This document shows positions 1 through 5,870 of a DNA stretch of 12,103 nucleotides, piece after piece. Under the pieces are notes generated by a model. The model ran no database searches and was not told the origin of the DNA. It worked only from the letters and a program-made list of their open reading frames with translations. The stretch's first letter is position 1, and every line of letters starts with the position of its first letter. The DNA lies in the NCBI GenBank assembly GCA_903903715.1, contig CAIUZX010000527.1:1-12103 (forward strand). Direction: 5' to 3'. The DNA is from an uncultured Caulobacterales bacterium (GTDB lineage: Bacteria; Pseudomonadota; Alphaproteobacteria; Caulobacterales; Caulobacteraceae). The translations under genes and the position numbers were made by a program.

Positions 1-375
1 CTGAAGGCGCCCAAGCGCCCCAGGGGCGCGGCGGCGACGCCGGTCTTGGCCGTGTCGGCGCCGATTGCGGCTGCGCCCATCGCACCTGCGCCGCCTCCGG
101 CCTCAACGCCAGAGCCTGCGCCCACCGAAGCGCCCCCGTCCGGCGCAGGACCGACCCTGGCGATCACGCCTCCCAGCGACGCTCCGGCCTCCGTCGCCGC
201 CGAAGCACGCGCGGCGCTGAGCGAATCCGGAGAGCGGCTGCGCGCGCCGCCGCCGCCGACCGACGGCCCCGCCTTCTGGACCCCGCCGCCGAGGCCCAGA
301 GACCTGCCGACGGGAGAGATCATCCAGTGGACCGGCTTTTCCGGCCCTGAAACCACCGGACATTTCACGCCATAA
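1..375 (+). CDS. 3' end of a Pro/Ala-rich protein, start outside window
   Basis: The reading frame is open from the first base of the window to a TAA at 373-375, so this is most likely the C-terminal 124 residues of a gene that starts upstream. A TTG at 46 could serve as a start but has no clear ribosome binding site, and the frame stays open before it. The visible protein is low in complexity, with long runs of Ala and Pro plus Thr/Glu, as in a flexible linker or periplasmic tether. It ends in a more ordinary segment with Trp and aromatic residues (FWTPPPRPRDLP, then IIQWTGFSG). I cannot assign a family or function. A 99-bp gap separates it from the cheW-like gene on the same strand, and that gap carries a direct repeat, so co-transcription is unlikely but not excluded. 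An opposite-strand frame at 103-363 looks like a composition shadow. Confidence 0.5.
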   Translation: MKAPKRPRGAAATPVLAVSAPIAAAPIAPAPPPASTPEPAPTEAPPSGAGPTLAITPPSDAPASVAAEARAALSESGERLRAPPPPTDGPAFWTPPPRPRDLPTGEIIQWTGFSGPETTGHFTP

Positions 376-401
376 GGTCGGTCTCCGCTCGCGTCAGAGC
401 A

Positions 402-432
402 AACTTGTTAAGACTTGTGAACTTGTTAAGAC
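402..432. repeat. 13-bp direct repeat upstream of cheW-like gene
   Basis: The sequence AACTTGTTAAGAC occurs exactly twice, at 402-414 and 420-432, with an 18-bp period. A third partial copy of the ACTTGT core lies between them at 413-418. The block is AT-rich against a GC-rich background and ends about 42 bp before the preferred cheW start. Repeated sites in this position often bind a regulator, but which one is not evident. The two TTAA cores are 14 bases apart, not the 7 expected for a CtrA box. Confidence 0.6.
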
Positions 433-474
433 ATTGCGGCCAGGATGAAAGTCTCACGTTCTGGAGCGACCCGG

Positions 475-960
475 ATGAGCGACGCGAACCTGCAGGCGGC
501 CGACAGCGCCGCCATGGTCGAACTGATTTCCTTCATCGTTAGCGGTCAGGAATTCTGCGTCGACATCAGCGACATCATCGAGATCCGTGGATGGGCGCCG
601 GAAACGCCCATCGTGCAGTCCCCGGACTTCGTGCGCGGCGTGATCAGCCTTCGCGGCGTGGTCATGCCCGTGGTCGACCTCGCCCTTCGCCTGGGTAGAG
701 GCGCCACGCAGGCCTCCGAGCGGAACGTGATCATCGTGGCGCACCTGCCGGTGGGACAGGTCGGACTTCTGGTCGACGCCGTCTGCGATACGATGATGAT
801 CAATTCCAGCCAGATCCAGGACGCCGACGCGGTGGCAGGCAACGTCACGCCTGACTTCATCCGCGGGTTCCTGCCCCTCGAGGACCGCATGGTGACGGTG
901 CTGTCGCTGGCGCGGGTGTTCGATCCCGCGATCCTGGCCGGCGTCGTCGCTGCGGCCTGA
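475..960 (+). CDS. cheW: CheW-like chemotaxis adaptor protein
   Basis: This is a 161-residue single-domain protein of the CheW family, the cytoplasmic adaptor that links methyl-accepting chemoreceptors to the kinase CheA. Family hallmarks are FCVDISDIIEIR near the N-terminus, then FVRGVISLRGVVMPVVDL, then a GLLVDAV segment and a C-terminal FIRGFLPLEDRMVTVLSL. Length is normal for CheW. I prefer ATG 475 because a GGAG sits at 463-466 with 8-base spacing. The in-frame ATG at 445 has no usable ribosome binding site and would add ten atypical residues. No cheA, receptor or other che gene is in the window, so it is an orphan copy here. It could serve a chemoreceptor cluster elsewhere or a non-flagellar signalling array. 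The gene converges on the DUF2306 gene with only four bases between stop codons. Confidence 0.9.
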   Translation: MSDANLQAADSAAMVELISFIVSGQEFCVDISDIIEIRGWAPETPIVQSPDFVRGVISLRGVVMPVVDLALRLGRGATQASERNVIIVAHLPVGQVGLLVDAVCDTMMINSSQIQDADAVAGNVTPDFIRGFLPLEDRMVTVLSLARVFDPAILAGVVAAA

Positions 961-970
961 GCCGTCAGGC
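955..970. terminator. Hairpin spanning two convergent stop codons
   Basis: GCCTGA-GCCG-TCAGGC forms a perfect 6-bp stem with a 4-base loop. It includes the TGA of the cheW-like gene and the TGA of the DUF2306 gene on the other strand. No U-tract follows on either side, so it is at best a weak two-way terminator or an RNA 3'-end stabiliser. Confidence 0.35.
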
Positions 971-1597
971 GATGCGTCTGTTCAGCGCCTGGGCGAAGAG
1001 GAGATTTGGAACCCAGCAAAGCCAGGCGATCGCGGCATAGACCTCCGAGAACCGGGTCGGGTCGATCAGCGCCAGCGGCAGCAACAGCCTCAACGTGACG
1101 CCGGCAAAGGTCAGCGAAAAACTCACCCGCATCCAGCGGCCATGCGACGCCGCATCTCCCCGCAGGATGGCCAAAACGGCGGCGAGAGTCGACCCGATCC
1201 AAAGGCAGGCGAGCGCTGAAAAGCCGATGGCGGAGGTCAACCCGCCACTGGAGCTCGGCGCGATGGTCAGCGCCGCGAGCCCGCCAGCCACGCAGGCCGT
1301 GACATAAAGTACGCCGAACGCTTTGTGGATCGAGCGGGCGCGGCGACGCAGGCCTTGCAGGAACTGCCAAGGCCCGACGGCGAGGGCCACGCCGCCGCAA
1401 ATGATGTGCGTCCAGAACATCAAGGGATGGTCGATAAAATTCAGACGCAGGGGCGGCGGAACCATGTCGACCCCGGCGAGGTATCTGAGGGACGCCGCCG
1501 CAACGCCCAGCGCGGAGATGACGATCACCCACCACCATCCCGGGGAGGAAGAATGACGCGTCAGCCCATGGGCTGACGATGACGTGGGTCTAGTCAT
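965..1597 (-). CDS. DUF2306 family integral membrane protein
   Basis: This 210-residue protein belongs by appearance to the DUF2306 (YozB-like) membrane family. It has about six hydrophobic segments, near residues 21-40, 60-77, 94-112, 121-145, 157-178 and 185-203. The N-terminus is short and polar. Histidines sit at segment edges in the pattern typical of the family: H57 and H64 (HPLMFWTH), H91 (IHKAFG) and H152 (HGRWMR). Their spacing invites comparison with haem- or metal-binding membrane proteins, but no function is established and I do not assign one. The ATG at 1597 is preceded by AGGTAAG at good distance. Its promoter would lie at about 1600-1690, where an 18-bp palindrome is found. 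No functional link to the neighbouring cheW or mipZ genes is apparent. Confidence 0.75.
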   Translation of the reverse strand: MTRPTSSSAHGLTRHSSSPGWWWVIVISALGVAAASLRYLAGVDMVPPPLRLNFIDHPLMFWTHIICGGVALAVGPWQFLQGLRRRARSIHKAFGVLYVTACVAGGLAALTIAPSSSGGLTSAIGFSALACLWIGSTLAAVLAILRGDAASHGRWMRVSFSLTFAGVTLRLLLPLALIDPTRFSEVYAAIAWLCWVPNLLFAQALNRRIA

Positions 1598-1656
1598 AGG
1601 CTTACCTGGATCAGCGGGGCGTCCCAGGTCCGAACATTAGATCACCACAACCCATG

Positions 1657-1674
1657 ACAAAAATGCATATTTGT
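1657..1674. promoter_or_regulatory. Operator-like palindrome upstream of DUF2306 gene
   Basis: ACAAAAATGCATATTTGT is an 18-bp inverted repeat with one mismatched pair (A1662/A1669) around a central ATGCAT. It lies 60-77 bp upstream of the DUF2306 start, in the only AT-rich part of that spacer, and just beyond the end of the J-domain gene. Position and symmetry fit a dimeric repressor site controlling the DUF2306 gene. The cognate regulator is unknown. Confidence 0.4.
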
Positions 1675-1681
1675 TATCCGA

Positions 1682-1702
1682 GCCATGCGACGATCACATG
1701 GC
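1682..1702 (-). terminator. Weak hairpin at end of mipZ/J-domain operon
   Basis: GCCATG (1682-1687) and CATGGC (1697-1702) form a 6-bp inverted repeat with a 9-base loop across the stop codon of the J-domain gene. No U-tract follows directly on the minus strand, so intrinsic termination is doubtful. Confidence 0.2.
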
Positions 1703-2140
1703 GTTGGATTTGCCCCGCATCACCGCCCTTGCGCGGTTGAGCTGGGACGCCAGGCCCGTCGAGCCTCCGGCGTCCGGGTGCGCCATACGCATCAGGCGCA
1801 GATACGCGGCCTGAACCTCAGCCGCGCTGGCTGTTTCAGACACGCCAAGGATCGACGCCGCCTCCGAACGGTCCATCGACAAAGGGGCCTTGAGGTTAGA
1901 CTGCGCCTGTGCGCGCTTTCTAGCGGCGATCAGCCCACTGATCCCCACAGCAAGGAGCACGGCCCCTGGCGCAAACGCCTCGCGCACAATCATGAACAGG
2001 CCGCCGATGATGGCGGCGATGGCCAGCACGCCGGCGCCGGGGCGCCAGTCGCCACTTTTGAGCTGCGCCAGTCTCTGCTTCAGGGGCCCGCTGACCATGA
2101 CCCCCAGGAGGACCATGAGCAGCGCCCCGAAAAGCCACAT
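1694..2140 (-). CDS. Membrane-anchored J-domain (DnaJ-like) protein
   Basis: This 148-residue protein has two parts. The N-terminal 75 residues contain two or three hydrophobic segments (about 2-18, 36-54 and 57-73). The C-terminal part, from about residue 88, is a short J domain: MDRSEAASILGV, then AEVQAAYLRLMRMAHPDAGG with the diagnostic HPD at 121-123, then a final helix. J domains activate the ATPase of DnaK/Hsp70. A J domain on a membrane anchor resembles the Tim14/Pam18-like class rather than classical DnaJ, because the Gly/Phe and zinc-finger regions are absent. The ATG at 2140-2138 overlaps the mipZ TGA by one base (TGATG), so translation is probably coupled to mipZ. The coupling suggests, but does not prove, work related to MipZ. 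The client protein is unknown. Confidence 0.85.
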   Translation of the reverse strand: MWLFGALLMVLLGVMVSGPLKQRLAQLKSGDWRPGAGVLAIAAIIGGLFMIVREAFAPGAVLLAVGISGLIAARKRAQAQSNLKAPLSMDRSEAASILGVSETASAAEVQAAYLRLMRMAHPDAGGSTGLASQLNRARAVMRGKSNAM

Positions 2141-3045
2141 CAGCCGGCTTCGACGGCAAGCTCGGCCACTGCGGCCTTGCGTTCGGTCAGGTCGCCGAGA
2201 CCCGCCGCCGTCATGATCGCCCGCAGTTCCTGCCGCGCCGCGACATGTGTCAGAGACACCGGCACCGGACGGACCGAGGTGGAGAGATCGGCGACCGTCA
2301 GACCGAACGGGAACAGCTCGCGATAGATCACCCGGTCGCGCATGCCGGGGCCGACGCGGAAGCCCACGCGCTTGGCCAGAATGTCAATCCGCTCCTCGAG
2401 GCGCTTGCGATTGCGGGCCTCGGACGTCGCCAGACGGTTGCGCAGGACCAGCCAGTCGAGGGAGCGACGCTCCGCCAGCATCTTCTGCTTGCGTGCCTCC
2501 CAGACCACCTCGGCGTAGACGCTCGGCCGGACAAGTTCGAGGGTGACCGGATCGACAATGCCCAGCATGTCGAAGTCGACGAAGCTGTCGTTCATCGGCG
2601 TGATGATCAGGTCCGCCCGTCCGTGGGCGGCGCGGGACAGGGCCGTGTCGGAACCGGGGGTGTCGATGATCACGAACTCCGCCGACGCCACGGCGGACGT
2701 GCAGGCGCTTTCAAATTCGGCCAGCGCCTCCTCGTTGCTCGCCTTGACGAGACGGCTCGCTTCATCGGCGAGGGGCATCCGGACCGGCATGGGCAGATCC
2801 GCGCCGTTGGCGTCGCACCAGGTGCGCCGGCTGGCGAAAAAGTGCCCGACGGACTGCTGGCGCAGATCAAGGTCGATCACCGCCACACGTGCGCCGGAGT
2901 GCATGAGGGCCGCCCCAATATGGATAGCCAGGGTCGACTTGCCTGCGCCGCCCTTTTCGTTGCCCACGACGATGATCTGTCCGCGGCCGACGGGTCTTGC
3001 CGGAACTCCGCGAAAATTGGGGGCCAGATTCAAGGGAACCTCCAT
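2140..3045 (-). CDS. mipZ: MipZ, division-plane positioning ATPase (ParA/MinD family)
   Basis: MipZ is a ParA-like ATPase that forms gradients from ParB at the chromosome origins and inhibits FtsZ assembly, placing the division site at mid-cell in alphaproteobacteria. The 301-residue product shows the deviant Walker A GNEKGGAGKST, with signature Lys31 and Lys36. It also has the MipZ-type switch I DLDLRQ (rather than DPQ of ParA), Walker B FVIIDTPGSD, and long MipZ-specific stretches such as DSFVDFDMLGIVDPVTLEL and YRELFPFGLTVADL. The start is uncertain. The ATG at 3045 is used here. A TTG at 3051 lies upstream, and a TTG at 3033 has a strong GGAGG five bases before it. All give a longer N-terminus before strand 1 than I recall for Caulobacter MipZ. 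It is upstream of, and coupled to, the J-domain gene. The promoter region has GANTC sites. Confidence 0.95.
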   Translation of the reverse strand: MEVPLNLAPNFRGVPARPVGRGQIIVVGNEKGGAGKSTLAIHIGAALMHSGARVAVIDLDLRQQSVGHFFASRRTWCDANGADLPMPVRMPLADEASRLVKASNEEALAEFESACTSAVASAEFVIIDTPGSDTALSRAAHGRADLIITPMNDSFVDFDMLGIVDPVTLELVRPSVYAEVVWEARKQKMLAERRSLDWLVLRNRLATSEARNRKRLEERIDILAKRVGFRVGPGMRDRVIYRELFPFGLTVADLSTSVRPVPVSLTHVAARQELRAIMTAAGLGDLTERKAAVAELAVEAG

Positions 3046-3060
3046 CTTCAAGGTCGCACC

Positions 3061-3131
3061 GACTCAGTGGTTCTTAACGATAACTTACCGCTTTCCCCTC
3101 CGGGCACAAAGGTTGGCTCGTCTCAGGAGTC
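3061..3131 (-). promoter_or_regulatory. Putative mipZ promoter with GANTC and CtrA-like sites
   Basis: The 84-bp spacer upstream of mipZ contains GACTC at 3061-3065. A second GANTC (GAGTC, 3127-3131) overlaps the stop codon of the DUF1489 gene. Between them, TTAAC (3074-3078) and TTACC (3085-3089) match the CtrA pattern TTAA-N7-TTAA with one mismatch. GANTC is the site of the CcrM methyltransferase and, when methylated, of GcrA. From memory, Caulobacter mipZ is a reported GcrA/CcrM target, so this spacing supports an independent, cell-cycle-regulated mipZ promoter. No -35/-10 pair is assigned. Confidence 0.45.
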
Positions 3132-3531
3132 ACCAGGCGCCCAGCTCGCGGAGCTGGCGAACGAGTTCGGGCGGAACCTCCGCCCCCAATTCGCCGCCGA
3201 CGAGGTCTGAAGGCGCATCTTCGGCCTTCAGATATCGCCAGCCCTGGAAGGGACGTCTCGGCATAGGCAGGGTGCGAACCACAGGCAGGCGAACGTGAAT
3301 CTCACAGCGCGACGCAGCGCCCTCGCCGACCGTCTCCACAGCGATGATTACCTGCCGGCATTGCACCACGCCCTTGATGACCCAGTAGAGCGACCCGCCG
3401 CCCAAGAGCTCCGCCTCCCGGCGCGGGGTCTGGCGGGTATGCACGATGCGCTGGACTTCTCCCCGCCAGTAGGCTTCGAGGTCTTCGACGCGTTCGACGC
3501 CGACGCAGAGCTTGATGAGATGAAGAGGCAT
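3130..3531 (-). CDS. DUF1489 family protein
   Basis: The 133-residue product matches the DUF1489 family, small soluble proteins found mainly in alphaproteobacteria and without an assigned function. Recognisable features are the MPLHLIKLCVG start, the central GGSLYWVIKGVVQCRQ stretch, and RPFQGWRYL followed by EDAPSDL near the C-terminus. Length fits the family. The start at ATG 3531 is supported by the conserved N-terminal sequence. No other ATG, GTG or TTG lies upstream in the open frame, although no clear ribosome binding site precedes it. It is encoded 84 bp upstream of mipZ on the same strand and divergent from the sensor kinase gene. A 6-bp hairpin lies in its leader. Function cannot be inferred from this context. 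Confidence 0.88.
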   Translation of the reverse strand: MPLHLIKLCVGVERVEDLEAYWRGEVQRIVHTRQTPRREAELLGGGSLYWVIKGVVQCRQVIIAVETVGEGAASRCEIHVRLPVVRTLPMPRRPFQGWRYLKAEDAPSDLVGGELGAEVPPELVRQLRELGAW

Positions 3532-3549
3532 CAGGTGTCGATAGACGAG

Positions 3550-3564
3550 GCGGACGCCGTCCGC
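3550..3564. promoter_or_regulatory. Hairpin in DUF1489 leader
   Basis: GCGGAC-GCC-GTCCGC is a perfect 6-bp stem with a 3-base loop, 19 bp upstream of the DUF1489 ATG and inside the divergent region shared with the kinase gene. It could be an operator or a leader-RNA structure. Too short for a firm call. Confidence 0.25.
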
Positions 3565-3579
3565 GAGCCCGACATCGCA

Positions 3580-3668
3580 TCTTCAATAAAAATGTTACAT
3601 TCGTGAACCTAACACTAATTAAAATCGTCTATGTTTGGTCCCCTTATAGAATCGCATCGGGGACGCAG
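3580..3668 (+). promoter_or_regulatory. AT-rich divergent promoter region of the sensor kinase
   Basis: Between about 3580 and 3655 the base composition turns AT-rich (CAATAAAAATGTTACATT and later CTAATTAAAATCG), in contrast with the surrounding coding DNA. A GANTC site (GAATC, 3649-3653) lies 16 bp before the preferred kinase start, and another (GATTC, 3684-3688) just inside the gene. This is the likely promoter of the kinase. A discrete -35/-10 pair or CtrA box could not be assigned. Confidence 0.4.
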
Positions 3669-5867
3669 ATGCGGCAGTTCCTCGATTCCTCACCCTGGAC
3701 CTTTGAGCCTGCGCACCCTGCAGCGGAGTCATCGCTTGTCCGGGCCGCCCGCCGGGGCCAGAGCCAAGGCTGGATCAGCGGCGCCATCGCCGTGCCCGTC
3801 TCAGGTTTCCTGTGGGCCTACTACGGGTGGCCCGCGGCGCTGGCCTGGCTCGGCGCCCTGCAACTTGTCCTGCTGGTGGTCCGCCATTTGAGGGGCCGGG
3901 TGATATCGGGGTCGTCAAGCTGGGCGATACCCGCCTATCTCGCCTGCCTGACCGCCGAGTCGTCCCTTTGGGTCGTCCACGCCATCCTGATGTGGCGCAT
4001 CAAGTCCCTGGTCCCCGAAGTGGCGACCCTGATGGATCTCTTCAGCGTGACCATCTTCGGCGTGATCGGCGGGCACGCTGACTGGAGGGCCCTGTGCGCC
4101 ATCGTTTGCCCGCCGCTTTTGGCGCTGTGCTGGATTCTGATCTCGTCGCTGATTTCAATCCAGGCGCCGACGATCGCGGTTCTCCTCGGGTCTGTCGCCA
4201 TTGTCGTGACCTGCAGCGGACTGATGTACTACGGCGTGATCCTCTATCAGCGCGACGACGCCCTCGCCCGCACCACCACCGCCCTCGCCCGCGCGACGGC
4301 CGAGACCGTCGCCAGCCAGAAATTTCTGGAGATGGTGTCGGATATCGCCGAGGTGGGCGGATGGATGTATGTGCCGCACGAGCGCCGCTTCATCTGGAGC
4401 GGCATCACCCGAAAGATCCATGACGTCGACGAGAACGTTCAGATCAGCGCCAGCTCGGACTTCCAATTTGTCCGCGAGGACTACAGGCCGGCGCTGGCGG
4501 AAAGCTTCGAGGCTGCGCTCGCACACGACGCCCCCATCAAGCTGGAGCTTCCCGTCCGCACCGCCAAGGGCCGGGAGATCTGGGTCCGGGTGATCGGCCG
4601 CCGGATCGACGAGCAAGGCGCGCGACCTTGCCTGTTCGGCGCGCTGCAGGACATTACGGAGCAGGTCGGCATCGAGACCCGGCTGAAGGAACTGGCCGAT
4701 CAGGCCAAGCAGGCCAGCCTCGCCAAGGACCAGTTCCTGGCCAATATGAGCCACGAGATCCGCACGCCCCTGAATGGAATCGTCGGCATCGCCGCCGCGA
4801 TGGCGCGGACGGACCTCGATCCGCGCCAGCAGGAGATGATCAGCCTGATCAACATGTCGGGCGAAACGCTGGAGCGCCTGCTCTCGGATCTCCTGGATCT
4901 GTCCAAGATCGAAGCCGGTCACATCGACCTCGATCAGGAGCCCTTCGACCTGAAGCAATCCGTTGAAGCGGCGGCGAAGGTGATGAAGGCGGCCGCAGAC
5001 GAAAAGGCGCTGGACTTCGTGGTGTCCTTCGCCCGATCGGCCGAAGGCCTGTTCGTCGGCGACGCCGTTCGCATCCGCCAGATTGTGACCAATCTGATCT
5101 CCAATGCCGTGAAGTTCACGACGTCGGGCAGCGTCACGCTGGAGGTCGCCGCCGAGGCCCCGCCGGATCCGTCGGCCTCCACGTCCGTCTTGATCCGCGT
5201 CACGGACACCGGGATCGGCTTCGACGGGTCGACGGCGGACAAGCTGTTCCGCAGGTTCGAGCAGGCGGATGGTTCGATCACCCGGCGCTTCGGCGGCACC
5301 GGGCTCGGGCTGTCCATCAGCCAGGCGCTGGCGAACGCCATGGGCGGCACGATCTCGGCGTCAGGCCAGCCGGGCGTAGGCTCGGCGTTCGAACTGGTCC
5401 TGCCGCTTCGCCGCGTGGGCAAGGACGAACCCGCCCCCGCCCCGGCCGCGCCCCTCCCGCCCGGGCCGATGGCGGACGCGGCGCTTAAGGTCCTGCTGGC
5501 CGAGGATCACCCCGTCAACCGCCGGACGATCCAGCTGATCCTGGAGCCCTTCGGTTTCGAAATCCTCGAAGCCACGGACGGTGTCGAGGCCGTCGATCTC
5601 TATCAGCGCCAGGCCTTCGACCTGATCCTGATGGACATGCAGATGCCCAATATGGATGGACTGGAGGCGACCCGGGCGATCCGCGCGATCGAAGCCCGCA
5701 CCGGACGGGTGAGAACCCCGATCGTGATGGTCAGCGCGAATGCGATGACCGCCCATGCCGAGCAGGCTTTGGCCGCCGGCTGCGACGTCCACGTGCCCAA
5801 ACCCATCACTCCTGCAAGCCTGATGGACGGTCTGAGCCGCGCCTTCGACGTCGCGGAACCAGCCTGA
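3669..5867 (+). CDS. Hybrid sensor histidine kinase with receiver domain
   Basis: This 732-residue protein is a membrane-bound hybrid two-component kinase. Order of parts: five or six hydrophobic segments between about residues 37 and 195; a short helix; a PAS-like sensor at about 218-330 ending in ALQDITEQ; a HisKA dimerisation domain with H-box FLANMSHEIRTPLNG (phospho-acceptor His362); a HATPase domain with N-box (Asn479), G1 DTGIGF (Asp503) and G2 GTGLGL; a Pro/Ala linker; and a C-terminal receiver with acidic pair Glu612/Asp613, phospho-acceptor Asp656 (LILMDMQMP), Ser689 and Lys711. All catalytic residues are present, so autophosphorylation and relay to its own receiver are expected. 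ATG 3669 is preferred because GGGGA precedes it. GTG 3603 would add 22 residues without a good ribosome binding site. Signal and downstream phosphotransfer partner are not identifiable. It is not evidently CckA or PleC. Confidence 0.93.
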   Translation: MRQFLDSSPWTFEPAHPAAESSLVRAARRGQSQGWISGAIAVPVSGFLWAYYGWPAALAWLGALQLVLLVVRHLRGRVISGSSSWAIPAYLACLTAESSLWVVHAILMWRIKSLVPEVATLMDLFSVTIFGVIGGHADWRALCAIVCPPLLALCWILISSLISIQAPTIAVLLGSVAIVVTCSGLMYYGVILYQRDDALARTTTALARATAETVASQKFLEMVSDIAEVGGWMYVPHERRFIWSGITRKIHDVDENVQISASSDFQFVREDYRPALAESFEAALAHDAPIKLELPVRTAKGREIWVRVIGRRIDEQGARPCLFGALQDITEQVGIETRLKELADQAKQASLAKDQFLANMSHEIRTPLNGIVGIAAAMARTDLDPRQQEMISLINMSGETLERLLSDLLDLSKIEAGHIDLDQEPFDLKQSVEAAAKVMKAAADEKALDFVVSFARSAEGLFVGDAVRIRQIVTNLISNAVKFTTSGSVTLEVAAEAPPDPSASTSVLIRVTDTGIGFDGSTADKLFRRFEQADGSITRRFGGTGLGLSISQALANAMGGTISASGQPGVGSAFELVLPLRRVGKDEPAPAPAAPLPPGPMADAALKVLLAEDHPVNRRTIQLILEPFGFEILEATDGVEAVDLYQRQAFDLILMDMQMPNMDGLEATRAIRAIEARTGRVRTPIVMVSANAMTAHAEQALAAGCDVHVPKPITPASLMDGLSRAFDVAEPA

Positions 5868-5870
5868 CCT

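Noticed and set aside
408..429. CtrA box in the cheW leader
   Set aside because: Two TTAA cores are present but 14 bases apart, not 7, so the canonical site is not met; recorded as a direct repeat instead.
546..1538. Long minus-strand open frame of 330 codons over cheW and the DUF2306 gene
   Set aside because: It runs antisense to cheW and out of frame with the DUF2306 protein, and the translation is Arg-rich without any family motif. It is a composition shadow in high-GC DNA.
2245..3298. Plus-strand frames of 321 and 251 codons opposite mipZ
   Set aside because: They oppose the convincing MipZ coding sequence, have no domain signature and show the unusual composition of antisense frames.
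4155..4958. Minus-strand frame of 267 codons inside the sensor kinase
   Set aside because: It is antisense to intact PAS and HisKA coding sequence and is rich in Asp/His/Leu, as expected for a shadow.
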